This document shows positions 45,861-54,242 of a DNA stretch of 64,000 bases, one piece after another. Positions within the stretch are counted from its first letter, which is position 1. Every line of letters begins with the position of its first letter. This DNA comes from an uncultured Flavobacteriaceae bacterium (GTDB taxonomy: Bacteria; Bacteroidota; Bacteroidia; Flavobacteriales; Flavobacteriaceae), in contig CANLUS010000003.1 in assembly GCA_947494325.1 (NCBI GenBank), forward strand, positions 62,001 to 126,000. Direction: 5' to 3'. The position numbers and the translations under genes were made by a program. The notes under the pieces are model-generated. The model searched no databases. It saw nothing but the letters and a program-made list of their open reading frames with translations, and had not been told where the DNA came from.

Positions 45861-47186
45861 TTATATATACTGGTTGATTATATTTTCAAAAAGCTCTTGC
45901 TTACCACTTTGCAGTTGTAATTCTCCATTCTCTTGTGCTATTTTATATAAATCTGTTAAATCTAATTTGCCATTTTCAAAATCTTTTCCCTTTCCTTCAT
46001 CAAAAGAACGATAACGCTCTTTTCTTAATTTTTGATATGGTGAAGAGGTCATTATTTTATCTGCAATTATTAAGGCTCTTGCGAAGGTATCGGCGCCACC
46101 AATATGGGCATGAAACACATCTTCCATGTCAGTCGAGTTCCTTCTTATTTTGGCATCAAAATTAATACCTCCACCTTGCAAGCCTCCGGCGTTTAAAAAT
46201 ACTAGCATGGCTTCGGTAGTTTCGCGAATGTTCGTCGGAAATTGATCGGTATCCCAACCGTTTTGATAGTCACCTCTGTTCGCATCAATACTACCAAGCA
46301 TGCCGGCATTGGCTGCCACTGTAAGTTCGTGTTGCATTGTATGTTGTGCAAGCGTCGCGTGATTCACTTCTATATTCATTTTGAAATCTTTATCCAGGCC
46401 ATATTCTTTCAAGAAACCAATAGCAGTTGCAGCATCAAAATCATATTGATGTTTCATAGGTTCCATAGGTTTAGGTTCGATAAAGAAAGTTCCTTTAAAA
46501 CCTTGACCACGTGCATAATCTCTAGCGATGGTTAAGAATTGCGCCATATGCTCTAATTCACGCCCCATATTGGTATTTAATAATGACATGTAGCCTTCAC
46601 GACCTCCCCAAAAAACATAATTTTCTCCATCTAATGCGATGGTAGCATCAAGGGCTAATTTTATTTGACCACCAGCTCTAGCAAGCACGTTAAAATCAGG
46701 ATTCGTCGCTGCACCATTCATATAACGAGGATTCGAAAAACAGTTGGCCGTTCCCCAAAGTAGTTTAATGCCAGAGGCTGCTTTTTTCTCTTTTATATAA
46801 TCAACAATAGTGGAAAGTCTCTTTTCAGATCCTTCAAAAGTAGCTGCTTCTTGTATTAGGTCAAAGTCATGAAAACAGAAATAATCAAATCCCATTTTAC
46901 TAATAAATTCAAAAGCAGCATCTGCTTTGTCTTTTGCAGCCTGCACAGGATCTGTTGATGCATCCCAAGGAAACTGTTGTGTTCCTGGGCCGAAAGGATC
47001 AGAACCTTGTCCGCAGAAGGTATGCCAATAGGCAATAGCGAATTTAAAATGCTCCCGCATTGTTTTTCCCGCAACAACTTTATCAGCATCATAAAATTTG
47101 AACGCCAAAGGATTGTCTGAGTCTTTCCCTTCATACGCAATTCGACCAATTCCTTTATAATATTCTTTATCTCCAAGTAGTATCAT
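45861..47186 (-). CDS. xylA: Xylose isomerase
   Basis: A 441-residue cytoplasmic enzyme converting D-xylose to D-xylulose (and glucose to fructose). Length and motifs fit class II xylose isomerases: FCFHDFDL (catalytic histidine), [19 protein letters not shown] (metal-binding glutamate and lysine), [11 protein letters not shown] and [20 protein letters not shown] (metal ligands). It stands alone on the minus strand between the maltose module and tRNA-Met; no xylulokinase or xylose transporter is adjacent. Confidence 0.95.
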   Translation of the reverse strand: MILLGDKEYYKGIGRIAYEGKDSDNPLAFKFYDADKVVAGKTMREHFKFAIAYWHTFCGQGSDPFGPGTQQFPWDASTDPVQAAKDKADAAFEFISKMGFDYFCFHDFDLIQEAATFEGSEKRLSTIVDYIKEKKAASGIKLLWGTANCFSNPRYMNGAATNPDFNVLARAGGQIKLALDATIALDGENYVFWGGREGYMSLLNTNMGRELEHMAQFLTIARDYARGQGFKGTFFIEPKPMEPMKHQYDFDAATAIGFLKEYGLDKDFKMNIEVNHATLAQHTMQHELTVAANAGMLGSIDANRGDYQNGWDTDQFPTNIRETTEAMLVFLNAGGLQGGGINFDAKIRRNSTDMEDVFHAHIGGADTFARALIIADKIMTSSPYQKLRKERYRSFDEGKGKDFENGKLDLTDLYKIAQENGELQLQSGKQELFENIINQYI

Positions 47187-47423
47187 TGTTGTTCATTTTT
47201 TAGCAGTGGTAATTTAAAAAATAATGAGGAAATAGAAGGTGTTTTCATGAATGAAAAACTAATCATAAAAAAAATCTGTTTTTATGAAGAAGGAACGGGA
47301 TTCATTGCTTCATTTCATTTCGCAATGGGCCAAAAAATAGACAGCCCAAGGAAAACCAATGACAGCGTCATTAATGTATTTATGCATCAAATTAAAGATG
47401 TGAGCATCTTACTTTTACGCATT

Positions 47424-47453
47424 AAAAAACCAATTGCCTTCACAATTGGTTTT
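47424..47453 (-). terminator. Terminator downstream of tRNA-fMet
   Basis: On the minus strand an 11-bp stem (AAAACCAATTG with CAATTGGTTTT) and a 6-base loop run into a T tract, starting five bases past the 3' end of the tRNA. Confidence 0.8.
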
Positions 47454-47458
47454 CCTAG

Positions 47459-47531
<73 letters not shown>

Positions 47532-47604
47532 ATATGGGTTCCAAAATAATCAACGTTGCTCTAAAGCATTCAGTTCATAATGCTGACTGATTTATTTGGG
47601 ATTG

Positions 47605-47636
47605 CAAATATATACATATTTAATGGTTATGTACAA
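47605..47636 (-). promoter_or_regulatory. Promoter of tRNA-fMet
   Basis: On the minus strand TTG (47634-47636) is followed after 21 bases by TATATTTG (47605-47612), a full Bacteroidota -33/-7 promoter. Transcription would start near 47598, giving a leader of about 67 nt that RNase P would remove. Confidence 0.7.
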
Positions 47637-47644
47637 GCTTTTTG

Positions 47645-47679
47645 CAAAAAAAGAAAGCCAAACACGTAATGTGTTTGAC
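47645..47679 (-). terminator. Terminator downstream of rho
   Basis: On the minus strand a 9-bp stem (GTCAAACAC with GTGTTTGGC, one G-U pair) and a 5-base loop are followed by TTTCTTTTTTT, 30 bases after the rho stop codon. Confidence 0.8.
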
Positions 47680-47711
47680 TCTCAGTAATTTGAATTAGTC
47701 TAATTTAAATA

Positions 47712-49331
47712 CTATCCATTCATCGAAATAATGAACTCTTCATTGTTTTTCGAGAACTTAATTTTTTCGCTAATAAATTCCATAGCTTCAATAGGATTCA
47801 TATCTGCTAAATATTTACGCATTACCCACATACGCTGCACTGTTTTTGCATCAAGTAACAAGTCATCTCTACGTGTACTTGATTTTACAAGATCTACAGC
47901 TGGGTAAATTCTTCTGTTGGCAATATTTCTATCTAATTGCAACTCCATGTTACCAGTTCCTTTAAATTCTTCGAAGATTACTTCGTCCATTTTAGAACCT
48001 GTATCAGTTAAGGCAGTAGCTATAATAGTTAAAGAACCACCATTTTCAATTTTTCGGGCTGCTCCAAAGAAACGTTTTGGTTTATGTAAGGCATTCGCAT
48101 CAATACCACCTGATAATATTTTACCAGATGCCGGTGCTACCGTATTATAAGCTCTTGCTAAACGCGTAATAGAATCTAAGAGTACCACAACATCGTGACC
48201 ACATTCTACCAAACGTTTTGCTTTCTCTAATACGATATTAGCAACTCTTACATGTTTTTCTGCAGGCTCATCAAAAGTTGAAGCGACAACTTCTCCTCTT
48301 ACGTTACGTTGCATGTCGGTCACCTCTTCAGGTCGCTCATCAATTAACAAGACAATTTGATAAACTTCAGGATGATTGGCAGCAATGGCATTTGCAATGT
48401 CTTTTAATAACATTGTTTTACCAGTTTTTGGTTGCGATACAATCATACCTCTTTGCCCTTTACCAATCGGAGAAAACAAATCGATAATTCTTGTTGAGGT
48501 AGAACTTCCTTTTTCGGCTAAATTGAATTTTTCGTTCGGAAAAAGCGGCGTTAAATGTTCAAAAGCCACACGGTCTCTAACAATACTTGGGTTTAACCCA
48601 TTGATCAAAGAAACTCGAATTAATGGAAAATATTTTTCTCCTTCTTTAGGAGGTCTCACAATACCACGAACAGTATCACCAGTCTTTAACCCGAATAATT
48701 TGATTTGAGATTGAGACACATATATATCATCTGGAGACGATAAATAATTGTAGTCAGAAGAACGTAAGAAACCATAGCCATCTTGCATGATTTCTAATAC
48801 TCCTTCGCTTTCTATAATTCCATCAAATTCAAAATCAGGATCACGATATTTACCTTGACGTTTAGTGCTATTTCCTCTTTCGCCGTTGCGTTGCTTGTTT
48901 TGCTGAGGATGTTGTCTTTTATCTTTTTGATCTCTATTATTATCTCTTTTTTGAGGATGAGAAGGTCCATCTTTTTTATCTTGAGCTTGTTTTTTCTCAG
49001 GATGTTGTGGTCTTTCCTTTGGCTGGTTTTTTTGTTGAGGTTTTGGTGGGTCAACTTTTACCACTTCTTTAGTTTCTTCCTTTTTTTCAGCTGGTACTTT
49101 AGCTTCTGGAGTAACTTTTGCATCTGCCTGAGGTTTAGCGATTCTCTTGCGCTGAGGACGCGGTTTGCGTGGTTTTTGTTCTTTTTCAATGGGCTTGGTT
49201 GCCTGAACGTCTAGTATTTGATAGACTAGATCTAATTTTTTTAATTGACGATATTTAGGTACGCCAATTTTTTCAGCAATTTCCTGTAGCTCAGGAAGCT
49301 TTTTTTCTTTTAGTGCTTCGATTTCAAACAT
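47712..49331 (-). CDS. rho: Transcription termination factor Rho
   Basis: A 539-residue hexameric RNA helicase that ends transcription. The N-terminal Rho-N helical domain ([25 protein letters not shown]) is followed by a long Lys/Gln/Pro/Glu-rich insert (about 56-165) that is usual in Bacteroidota. Next come the RNA-binding cold-shock-like domain ([20 protein letters not shown]) and the ATPase core with Walker A (SQPKTGKT), [15 protein letters not shown] and [11 protein letters not shown]. The insert is predicted disordered and basic and may add RNA affinity. Single gene with its own terminator; divergent from the DUF4293 gene. Confidence 0.97.
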   Translation of the reverse strand: MFEIEALKEKKLPELQEIAEKIGVPKYRQLKKLDLVYQILDVQATKPIEKEQKPRKPRPQRKRIAKPQADAKVTPEAKVPAEKKEETKEVVKVDPPKPQQKNQPKERPQHPEKKQAQDKKDGPSHPQKRDNNRDQKDKRQHPQQNKQRNGERGNSTKRQGKYRDPDFEFDGIIESEGVLEIMQDGYGFLRSSDYNYLSSPDDIYVSQSQIKLFGLKTGDTVRGIVRPPKEGEKYFPLIRVSLINGLNPSIVRDRVAFEHLTPLFPNEKFNLAEKGSSTSTRIIDLFSPIGKGQRGMIVSQPKTGKTMLLKDIANAIAANHPEVYQIVLLIDERPEEVTDMQRNVRGEVVASTFDEPAEKHVRVANIVLEKAKRLVECGHDVVVLLDSITRLARAYNTVAPASGKILSGGIDANALHKPKRFFGAARKIENGGSLTIIATALTDTGSKMDEVIFEEFKGTGNMELQLDRNIANRRIYPAVDLVKSSTRRDDLLLDAKTVQRMWVMRKYLADMNPIEAMEFISEKIKFSKNNEEFIISMNG

Positions 49332-49509
49332 TCGAATGTTAATGATATTAGTTAATAAGAATTATCCTTTTATGGTTTTTATTAAGGACTAAATAAACTA
49401 TTAGGTTTGAGTTGTTTAAGACGTATTATATAGAAGTTATACTTATAATACAGTGCAATTATACAAATTTATTTTAATATATAAACTTTATCTGTTAAAA
49501 AGATTAATG

Positions 49510-49517
49510 TACTTTTG
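49510..49517 (+). promoter_or_regulatory. Promoter -7 element of the DUF4293 gene
   Basis: TACTTTTG is a perfect TAnnTTTG match 18 bases before the ATG at 49536; the leader would be about 12 nt. A TTTAT lies about 20 bases upstream in place of the -33 TTG. Confidence 0.5.
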
Positions 49518-49535
49518 CACTCTTAAAAGAAAATA

Positions 49536-49967
49536 ATGATCCAAAGAATTCAAACATTGTATTTATTTGTGGCTGCTATTTTAGCTGGAGGTCTGATATT
49601 TGCATTCTCATTATGGAAAGAAAATGAATTGGTGGTATATGCATTTGATTTACTTTCGTCTGAGAATACTTTATTAAAAATAGTTCCGTTTTCTTTTATA
49701 GGTTCAGCTGTATTGTCATTTGTTGCAATATTTTTATTTAAAAATAGACAGTTGCAATTTGTGCTGAATAGATTAAATATTTTGATAAACCTTATTTTAT
49801 TAGGAGTATTGATATACTATTTACTAATGTTACCTGGAGAAACGATCATTTCTGAGAAGGGTATTGGGATTTTCATACCCTTTGTTGTTGTTTTATTGTT
49901 GGTTTTAGCAAATAAGGCGATACACAAAGATGAAAACCTCGTAAAATCTGTAGATAGATTGAGATAA
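49536..49967 (+). CDS. DUF4293-family membrane protein
   Basis: A 143-residue protein with four predicted transmembrane segments (LFVAAILAGGLIFAF; IGSAVLSFVAIFLF; ILINLILLGVLIYYLL; GIFIPFVVVLLLVLA) and a MIQRIQTLYLF start typical of DUF4293. The family is restricted mainly to Bacteroidota and its function is unknown. Its usual place next to rho is kept here: the two genes are divergent, 204 bases apart. It ends in a terminator. Confidence 0.9.
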   Translation: MIQRIQTLYLFVAAILAGGLIFAFSLWKENELVVYAFDLLSSENTLLKIVPFSFIGSAVLSFVAIFLFKNRQLQFVLNRLNILINLILLGVLIYYLLMLPGETIISEKGIGIFIPFVVVLLLVLANKAIHKDENLVKSVDRLR

Positions 49968-49994
49968 TTCTAACATCTTAGTTATATTTGTGTG

Positions 49995-50023
49995 AAAGCT
50001 GCTTTTTTAAGCAGCTTTTTTTT
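49995..50023 (+). terminator. Terminator after the DUF4293 gene
   Basis: A 10-bp stem (AAAGCTGCTT with AAGCAGCTTT) and a 4-base T loop lead into eight T. It lies 28 bases past the stop codon. Confidence 0.85.
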
Positions 50024-50051
50024 GTTCGAATGCTTAGTTTGTAAACAAAAG

Positions 50052-50096
50052 AAAAGGTCTAAAAAGCAAAAAGACCTTGATAACTCAAGGTCTTTT
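50052..50096 (+). other. Three mutually complementary segments (alternative hairpins)
   Basis: AAGGTCT (50054-50060), AGACCTT (50072-50078) and AAGGTCT (50087-50093) can pair in two exclusive ways: segments 1 and 2, or segments 2 and 3. The second pairing extends to a perfect 12-bp stem (50069-50080 with 50085-50096) ending in TTTT. It could be a weak second terminator, or a switch-like element. Confidence 0.4.
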
Positions 50097-50109
50097 AAAA
50101 TTTTTGCAA

Positions 50110-50184
50110 AACTCACGGTTTCCCGTGATTTTCAAAAATACCCAGTCTCTCTATTGACTGATATTTGGTTTTGCAATACATTTG
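50110..50184 (+). promoter_or_regulatory. Regulatory element copy A plus promoter
   Basis: From 50110 to 50156 the sequence aligns without gaps to 50535-50581 (31 of 40 bases identical over 50117-50156). The element ends in CTATTG, whose TTG (50154-50156) forms a -33 box 20 bases before TACATTTG (50177-50184), a perfect TAnnTTTG. It contains the small palindrome CACGG-TTTC-CCGTG (50114-50127). The layout (element, -33, -7) is the same in copy B. No protein-coding gene follows directly; transcription would start near 50191. Confidence 0.55.
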
Positions 50185-50190
50185 GAGTAT

Positions 50191-50390
50191 TAATCGTCGC
50201 TAAACATTTATAATACACTCCTTAGTAATAAGGGGAGAAAGGAAGGGGAGAAAGGGGAGAAGTAAAACAGTTAAGAAAACTTAACATTTCAATAGAGCTT
50301 CTCTCCTTACTATAATAGGAGTTTCCTATTCTCAGGTGCTAAGTTAGCAATTTATTGAGTATCTGCAATTTTTAGTAGTTTTTTTTTCGA
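50191..50390 (+). ncRNA. Candidate structured non-coding RNA
   Basis: A gene-free stretch behind promoter A. AAGGGGAGAAG (50252-50262) can pair with CTTCTCTCCTT (50298-50308), enclosing a perfect GTTAAG-AAAA-CTTAAC hairpin (50270-50285). A further perfect hairpin AATAGGA-GTT-TCCTATT lies at 50314-50330, and a run of nine T ends near 50387. The left arm belongs to a purine-rich tract with three copies of GGGGAGAA (50232, 50245, 50254), any of which could pair with the single pyrimidine arm. The exact 3' end is uncertain because no hairpin abuts the T run. Confidence 0.4.
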
Positions 50391-50411
50391 GGTTTTTGAC
50401 GAAATATAACA

Positions 50412-50458
50412 TGTTGATAATTAACATTTTAAATACTTATTAACAATATTTATCAACA
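50412..50458. repeat. AT-rich stretch with inverted TTATCAACA boxes
   Basis: TGTTGATAA (50412-50420) and TTATCAACA (50450-50458) are exact inverse copies, one base off the DnaA box TTATCCACA, inside very AT-rich DNA with two TTATTAACAA copies. No dnaA or other origin gene is near. It may be chance in AT-rich DNA. Confidence 0.25.
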
Positions 50459-50513
50459 AAAAACACTACTTATTAACAATTTTTACTTTTATTTGTATCG
50501 GTAAGAATGCCAA

Positions 50514-50610
50514 AACTAGTGGTTTCTGGGTAGTAACTAGTGGTTTTCAGGGATTTTTAAAAACACCCGTTTTCGCTATTGTTTTGTGCGCAACTTACCT
50601 AGTACTTTTG
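50514..50610 (+). promoter_or_regulatory. Regulatory element copy B plus promoter of the small secreted protein gene
   Basis: AACTAGTGGTTT occurs at 50514-50525 and again at 50535-50546, exactly 21 bp (two helical turns) apart. The second copy leads into the 47-bp element shared with 50110-50156. CTATTG at 50576-50581 gives a -33 TTG, and 21 bases later TACTTTTG (50603-50610) is a perfect -7. An 11-bp inverted repeat (50604-50614 with 50627-50637) overlaps the -7 box and the start region. A response-regulator site is the likely reading, given the LuxR-type regulator 0.6 kb downstream. Confidence 0.6.
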
Positions 50611-50682
50611 ATTCGTAGAATTTGGTGAATCAAAAGTTTACTAAATAACTCAAATTTTAATAACTCCTAAATCCCCTAAATC

Positions 50683-51075
50683 ATGAGAAAAGCTCTACTA
50701 GCTGTGTGCGCTGTATTGTTATTGGCCTCGTTTGCCAACGATACCTCGAACAAAACAATTTTAAAAGACATTGACGGAACGTTATTACAATCATTTGTGG
50801 TTGTTGATAACAATGAGAAGACTGTAACATTTGAAACTGATGCCAATACTACGGTATCGTCATCGGTAATAGATGGTGAATTTAAAATATTTTTAATCGA
50901 AAACGGTACGTCGGGAACTACTGTTTCACATACATTAGAACTTAAAGAGATGAAAGCCTTAAGTTTTGATCACTATTTCGAATCAAGTTACGATTTGGCG
51001 TCAGGTGAAGAAATGATTGGATCTTCAATGATTGCGCTTCTTCGTCCTAGGCATGTTATAAGAGAGGAGCAATAG
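50683..51075 (+). CDS. Small secreted protein of unknown function
   Basis: I do not recognise this 130-residue protein. A Sec signal peptide (MRKALLAVCAVLLLASFAN) precedes a mature part of about 110 residues rich in T, S, E and alternating hydrophobics, suggesting a small beta-sandwich. It ends in a basic stretch (LLRPRHVIREE). It has its own promoter with the duplicated element and its own terminator, and lies just before a response regulator/histidine kinase pair, so it may be the main target or an output of that pair. Confidence 0.75.
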   Translation: MRKALLAVCAVLLLASFANDTSNKTILKDIDGTLLQSFVVVDNNEKTVTFETDANTTVSSSVIDGEFKIFLIENGTSGTTVSHTLELKEMKALSFDHYFESSYDLASGEEMIGSSMIALLRPRHVIREEQ

Positions 51076-51095
51076 CCTGTTCTAATTCCTTAAAG

Positions 51096-51126
51096 AAAGT
51101 CTTGAAAGAAATTTCAAGACTTTTTT
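51096..51126 (+). terminator. Terminator after the small secreted protein gene
   Basis: A perfect 12-bp stem (AAAGTCTTGAAA with TTTCAAGACTTT) around a GAAA tetraloop runs into TTTTTT, 21 bases past the stop. It separates the small gene from the response regulator. Confidence 0.9.
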
Positions 51127-51142
51127 GTTTTATATAAAATCT

Positions 51143-51160
51143 GTACAATATATATTGTAC
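51143..51160. promoter_or_regulatory. Perfect 18-bp palindrome upstream of the response regulator gene
   Basis: GTACAATATATATTGTAC is a perfect palindrome 42 bases upstream of the ATG. A related looser inverted repeat (AATACAA with TTGTATT) follows within the next 35 bases. A binding site for a dimeric regulator, perhaps autoregulation, is likely but unproven. Confidence 0.45.
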
Positions 51161-51202
51161 TTTAGTGTTAATACAATATAACCCTATTTTGTATTGAATT
51201 TT

Positions 51203-51880
51203 ATGGAAGAATTGATTGATAATAAGATCACCGTGCATATTGCCGATGACCATCAAATTTTAATTGATGGTGTGATGGCTGTATTGGACTTAGAAGAAGA
51301 CATTGAAGTAGTAGGTTATTCGTTGGACGGGAGCCAGGTCGTCGATTGGTTTAGCGAGCATAGTTCTGATGTCTTGGTGCTAGATATAAATATGCCCAAG
51401 TTAGATGGTATTGGGGTTTTAAAAGAATTTGCCAATTATGATGATGTGCCTCAGGTGGTTATTTTATCGAGTTATGATGACATCAAATTAGTGAAAGAGG
51501 TGCTAGGGATGGGGGCCAAAGGTTTTGTGCCTAAAAAGTCAGCTGGAGAACATATTGTAAAGGCCATTCGTAAAGTCTATAATGACGAGCAGTATTTTAG
51601 CGATGAGATCAAAGAAAAGATGATGAAAACCTTGATGAGCAAACCTTTAAAATCGGCGGATGACAATAATATTGAAGGGGTGTTGATCAGTTCATTAACT
51701 CGACGAGAATACCAAATTTTAAAACTCATTGCGCAACAATATACTACCAAAGAAATTAGCGAAACCTTACATATTAGCGATAGTACTGTAGAAACTCACC
51801 GAAAGAATTTGATTAAAAAGACTAATGTAAAGAATAGTGTTGGCTTGGCAATCTTTGCCATGCGTAATGAAATTATTTAG
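51203..51880 (+). CDS. Response regulator, NarL/FixJ (LuxR) type
   Basis: A 225-residue two-component regulator. The receiver domain (about 8-128) has the acidic pocket IADDH, the phospho-acceptor Asp61 in VLDINMPKLDG and the lysine in GFVPKKS. A LuxR-type helix-turn-helix follows (LTRREYQILKLIAQQYTTKEI and HISDSTVETHRKNL). The ATG at 51203 is preferred to an in-frame TTG at 51194. The histidine kinase gene begins 25 bases after its stop, so the two form one signalling operon. Its likely sites are the duplicated elements at 50110 and 50535. Confidence 0.92.
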   Translation: MEELIDNKITVHIADDHQILIDGVMAVLDLEEDIEVVGYSLDGSQVVDWFSEHSSDVLVLDINMPKLDGIGVLKEFANYDDVPQVVILSSYDDIKLVKEVLGMGAKGFVPKKSAGEHIVKAIRKVYNDEQYFSDEIKEKMMKTLMSKPLKSADDNNIEGVLISSLTRREYQILKLIAQQYTTKEISETLHISDSTVETHRKNLIKKTNVKNSVGLAIFAMRNEII

Positions 51881-51905
51881 TAGTTTAAATATTAACAAAA
51901 CCTAC

Positions 51906-53702
51906 ATGAATATTTTCAGCTCCAAACGTATATTGTTTTTTATCTTGCTATGTGGCCTTAATAGTTTCCTTTTGACATATGGACAAAGTAAGGAGTTAGC
52001 CAAGCATATAGAGGATGAAATAAAAAGTATTGACGAGCATTTAAGTAAAAACGAATTTACTTTAGCTCTAACTACCATTGAGCAGTTGGAGTCTTATACT
52101 CAATATATTGCTAGCGATCGTAATAGGTTAGCTTTAAATCTCAAAAAAGCAAAGGCACATTATGGGAATAATGCTGATGAAAAGGCAATTAAATTGTTGT
52201 TAGATGGTTTGAAAGAACTGGAGATACTAACTTTTCCTAATATAAAAATTGATTATAACAATTATCTAGGTAAAATATTTAGCAGTTCGAAAGATTATCG
52301 AAGAACCTTACAATATTATAAGAATACGTTGAGAATCGCTAATGAAATATCTGATACGCTCAATTTATTAAAGGCATATTCTAGCATCGGCCTCACTTTT
52401 TTTAAGAGTAAAGAACTTGATTCTTCAATATATTATTATTCCAGATGCGTTGAGTTTCCTGTAACTACTGAAAGAAGTAACATAATCGCAATAAGTTACA
52501 ATGCTTTAAGTGCGAATTCCATAGCAATAAATGACTTGTTAAAGGCTGAGGAGTATGGAAATAAAGCATTGGAAATAAGGCAGAAACAGAATGATACTTT
52601 AGGAATTGCTTTTGCTTTGATGAATCTGGGGGGTATAAAATATTCAAATGGAGATTATGAGAATTCAGAAGAGGATTACCTAATTGCATATGAGTCAGTC
52701 GATAAATTTTATGATGCGAATTCAATAAGAGTTAAAGAAAATGTATTATACAATTTGGCTTTTATTAATGAAGAGTTAAAAGATTTTGAAAAGGCATATA
52801 AATATTTAGAACAGGCAACCAACTTGACCGATAGTTTAGCGCAAGCAAATGTTGACAAAAACATATCTGAGATACAGGCAAAGTACAATGTTGCCGAGGC
52901 AGCAAATAATGCTGAAAAAGAAAAATCGAAACGCCAGCGGGCACAATTCTTTTCTTATGCCACCATTTTTGCTTTTATTTCGCTGCTCGTAGTTGGATAT
53001 ATCTTTTATAGAAACTACCGTTTAAAACAAGAACGTGAAGTAGACAAATTGGCTAGTGATGCACAAATAAAAATTATTAATGCTACCATCGATGCGAAAG
53101 AAAAAGAGCGTAAGTCGATTGCAGAAATTTTACATGATAGTGTGAGTGCCCTCTTATCATCTGCGAATTTACATTTGCAAGCAACCAAGGCCCAACTAAA
53201 AACAGGGTATCCCCAAGAAATTACCAAAGCGCAGACCATAGTAAACGAAGCTTCGGTGAAAATTAGAGACTTGTCACACGAGCTTATTTCTTCGGTATTG
53301 TTAAAATTCGGGTTGGCCTTCGCCGTACATGATATGTGTCAGAAATACTCGAATTCTGAAATTTCATTGTTTAGTGATGATGACGGTGTGAAGCGATACG
53401 AACAAGATTTTGAAATTAAAATTCACAGTATTATTGAAGAATTGGTGAACAATATCTTAAAACATAGTAAAGCGAAGAATGCCACTATTATGTTGGCGCA
53501 TAGAGAAAATAATATGTTAAGTATTCGAATGAATGATGATGGTGTTGGTTTTGATGCGAAAAAGGCGAAAACAAAAGGTGGCTTAGGGTTGAGTCATATC
53601 GACGCGCGTATTACGGTGATGAAAGGGGTATTTAATATCGTGTCTTCTAAAAATAATGGTACAAGCATCTTTATCTTAGTACCAATTGTACCAAGAGCTT
53701 AA
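51906..53702 (+). CDS. Sensor histidine kinase with tetratricopeptide repeats
   Basis: A 598-residue kinase. The signal peptide (RILFFILLCGLNSFLLTYGQ) is followed by a periplasmic region of tetratricopeptide repeats (about 30-330: ISYNALSANSIAINDLLKAEEYG, ALMNLGGIKYSNGDYENSEEDY), one transmembrane helix (FFSYATIFAFISLLVVGYIFY), a coiled stretch, the HisKA_3 helix with His410 in AEILHDSVSALL, and a HATPase with EELVNNILKHSKAK, DDGVGFD and GGLGLSHI. The ATG at 51906 is chosen because the upstream in-frame starts lie inside the response regulator. It phosphorylates the regulator encoded just upstream. Its stop overlaps that of the convergent phosphoesterase gene by four bases. Confidence 0.9.
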   Translation: MNIFSSKRILFFILLCGLNSFLLTYGQSKELAKHIEDEIKSIDEHLSKNEFTLALTTIEQLESYTQYIASDRNRLALNLKKAKAHYGNNADEKAIKLLLDGLKELEILTFPNIKIDYNNYLGKIFSSSKDYRRTLQYYKNTLRIANEISDTLNLLKAYSSIGLTFFKSKELDSSIYYYSRCVEFPVTTERSNIIAISYNALSANSIAINDLLKAEEYGNKALEIRQKQNDTLGIAFALMNLGGIKYSNGDYENSEEDYLIAYESVDKFYDANSIRVKENVLYNLAFINEELKDFEKAYKYLEQATNLTDSLAQANVDKNISEIQAKYNVAEAANNAEKEKSKRQRAQFFSYATIFAFISLLVVGYIFYRNYRLKQEREVDKLASDAQIKIINATIDAKEKERKSIAEILHDSVSALLSSANLHLQATKAQLKTGYPQEITKAQTIVNEASVKIRDLSHELISSVLLKFGLAFAVHDMCQKYSNSEISLFSDDDGVKRYEQDFEIKIHSIIEELVNNILKHSKAKNATIMLAHRENNMLSIRMNDDGVGFDAKKAKTKGGLGLSHIDARITVMKGVFNIVSSKNNGTSIFILVPIVPRA

Positions 53703-54196
53703 CCACGCTTACCGAGTTCGATCACCTCTAATTCTTTAATTTCTTTACCATCAATCGTAAAGCGTAGCATCGTACGGATACTATGAAAACCATGTTTACC
53801 TGCCGCCCCAGGATTCATATGCAACAAATTCAGCTTCTTATCGGGCATTACTTTTAAAATATGTGAATGGCCTGAAATAAAAAGGTCTGGCGGATTCGCC
53901 TGTAATTTCTCTCTTGTTCGTTGGTTGTATTTCGAAGGATAGCCCCCAATATGAGTCATATAAACCGAAACTTTCTCAACAGTAAATTCATTATCCAACG
54001 GAAATTCAGCTCGAATACTGGCGTTATCAATATTTCCGTAAACAGCCCGAAAAGGCTTTAACGCTTTAATGGCATCGCTCACCTTTAGATCGCCTATATC
54101 GCCGACATGCCATACTTCATCAGCTTGCTTCACAAATTTTAATATTTGAGCATCAATATAACTATGGGTGTCCGACAGTAATAAAATACGTACCAA
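53699..54196 (-). CDS. YfcE/MJ0936-type metallophosphoesterase
   Basis: A 165-residue calcineurin-like phosphoesterase: LLLSDTHS (metal ligands Asp and His), EVWHVGDIGD, VYGNIDN and FISGHSHI, the ordered D-x-H, GD, GN(I/H)D and GHTH-type motifs. It should hydrolyse phosphodiesters in the cytoplasm. No ATG or GTG is available: the frame is stopped upstream, so translation starts at the TTG at 54194-54196. It is divergent from truA with only 46 bases between. Confidence 0.9.
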   Translation of the reverse strand: MVRILLLSDTHSYIDAQILKFVKQADEVWHVGDIGDLKVSDAIKALKPFRAVYGNIDNASIRAEFPLDNEFTVEKVSVYMTHIGGYPSKYNQRTREKLQANPPDLFISGHSHILKVMPDKKLNLLHMNPGAAGKHGFHSIRTMLRFTIDGKEIKELEVIELGKRG

Positions 54197-54212
54197 GCTT
54201 AACTTTTTAATT

Positions 54213-54220
54213 TATCTTTG
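54213..54220 (+). promoter_or_regulatory. Promoter -7 element of truA
   Basis: TATCTTTG is a perfect TAnnTTTG match 23 bases before the TTG start at 54243. The leader would be about 16 nt. It shares the 46-bp gap with the divergent phosphoesterase gene. Confidence 0.5.
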
Positions 54221-54242
54221 TAGTCAGTAAAAATAGTACTTC

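Noticed and set aside
48855-49214. A 119-residue frame rich in Phe and Leu antisense to rho
   Set aside because: It is the mirror of the Lys/Glu/Gln-rich insert of Rho, giving an artificial hydrophobic sequence.
49992-50213. A 73-residue open frame after the DUF4293 gene
   Set aside because: It begins inside the intrinsic terminator, crosses the alternative hairpins and promoter A, and encodes no recognisable or signal-bearing protein.
50412-50458. Possible replication origin from inverted TTATCAACA boxes
   Set aside because: Only two boxes, each one base off consensus, in AT-rich DNA and with no dnaA, dnaN or gidA nearby. Kept only as a low-confidence repeat.
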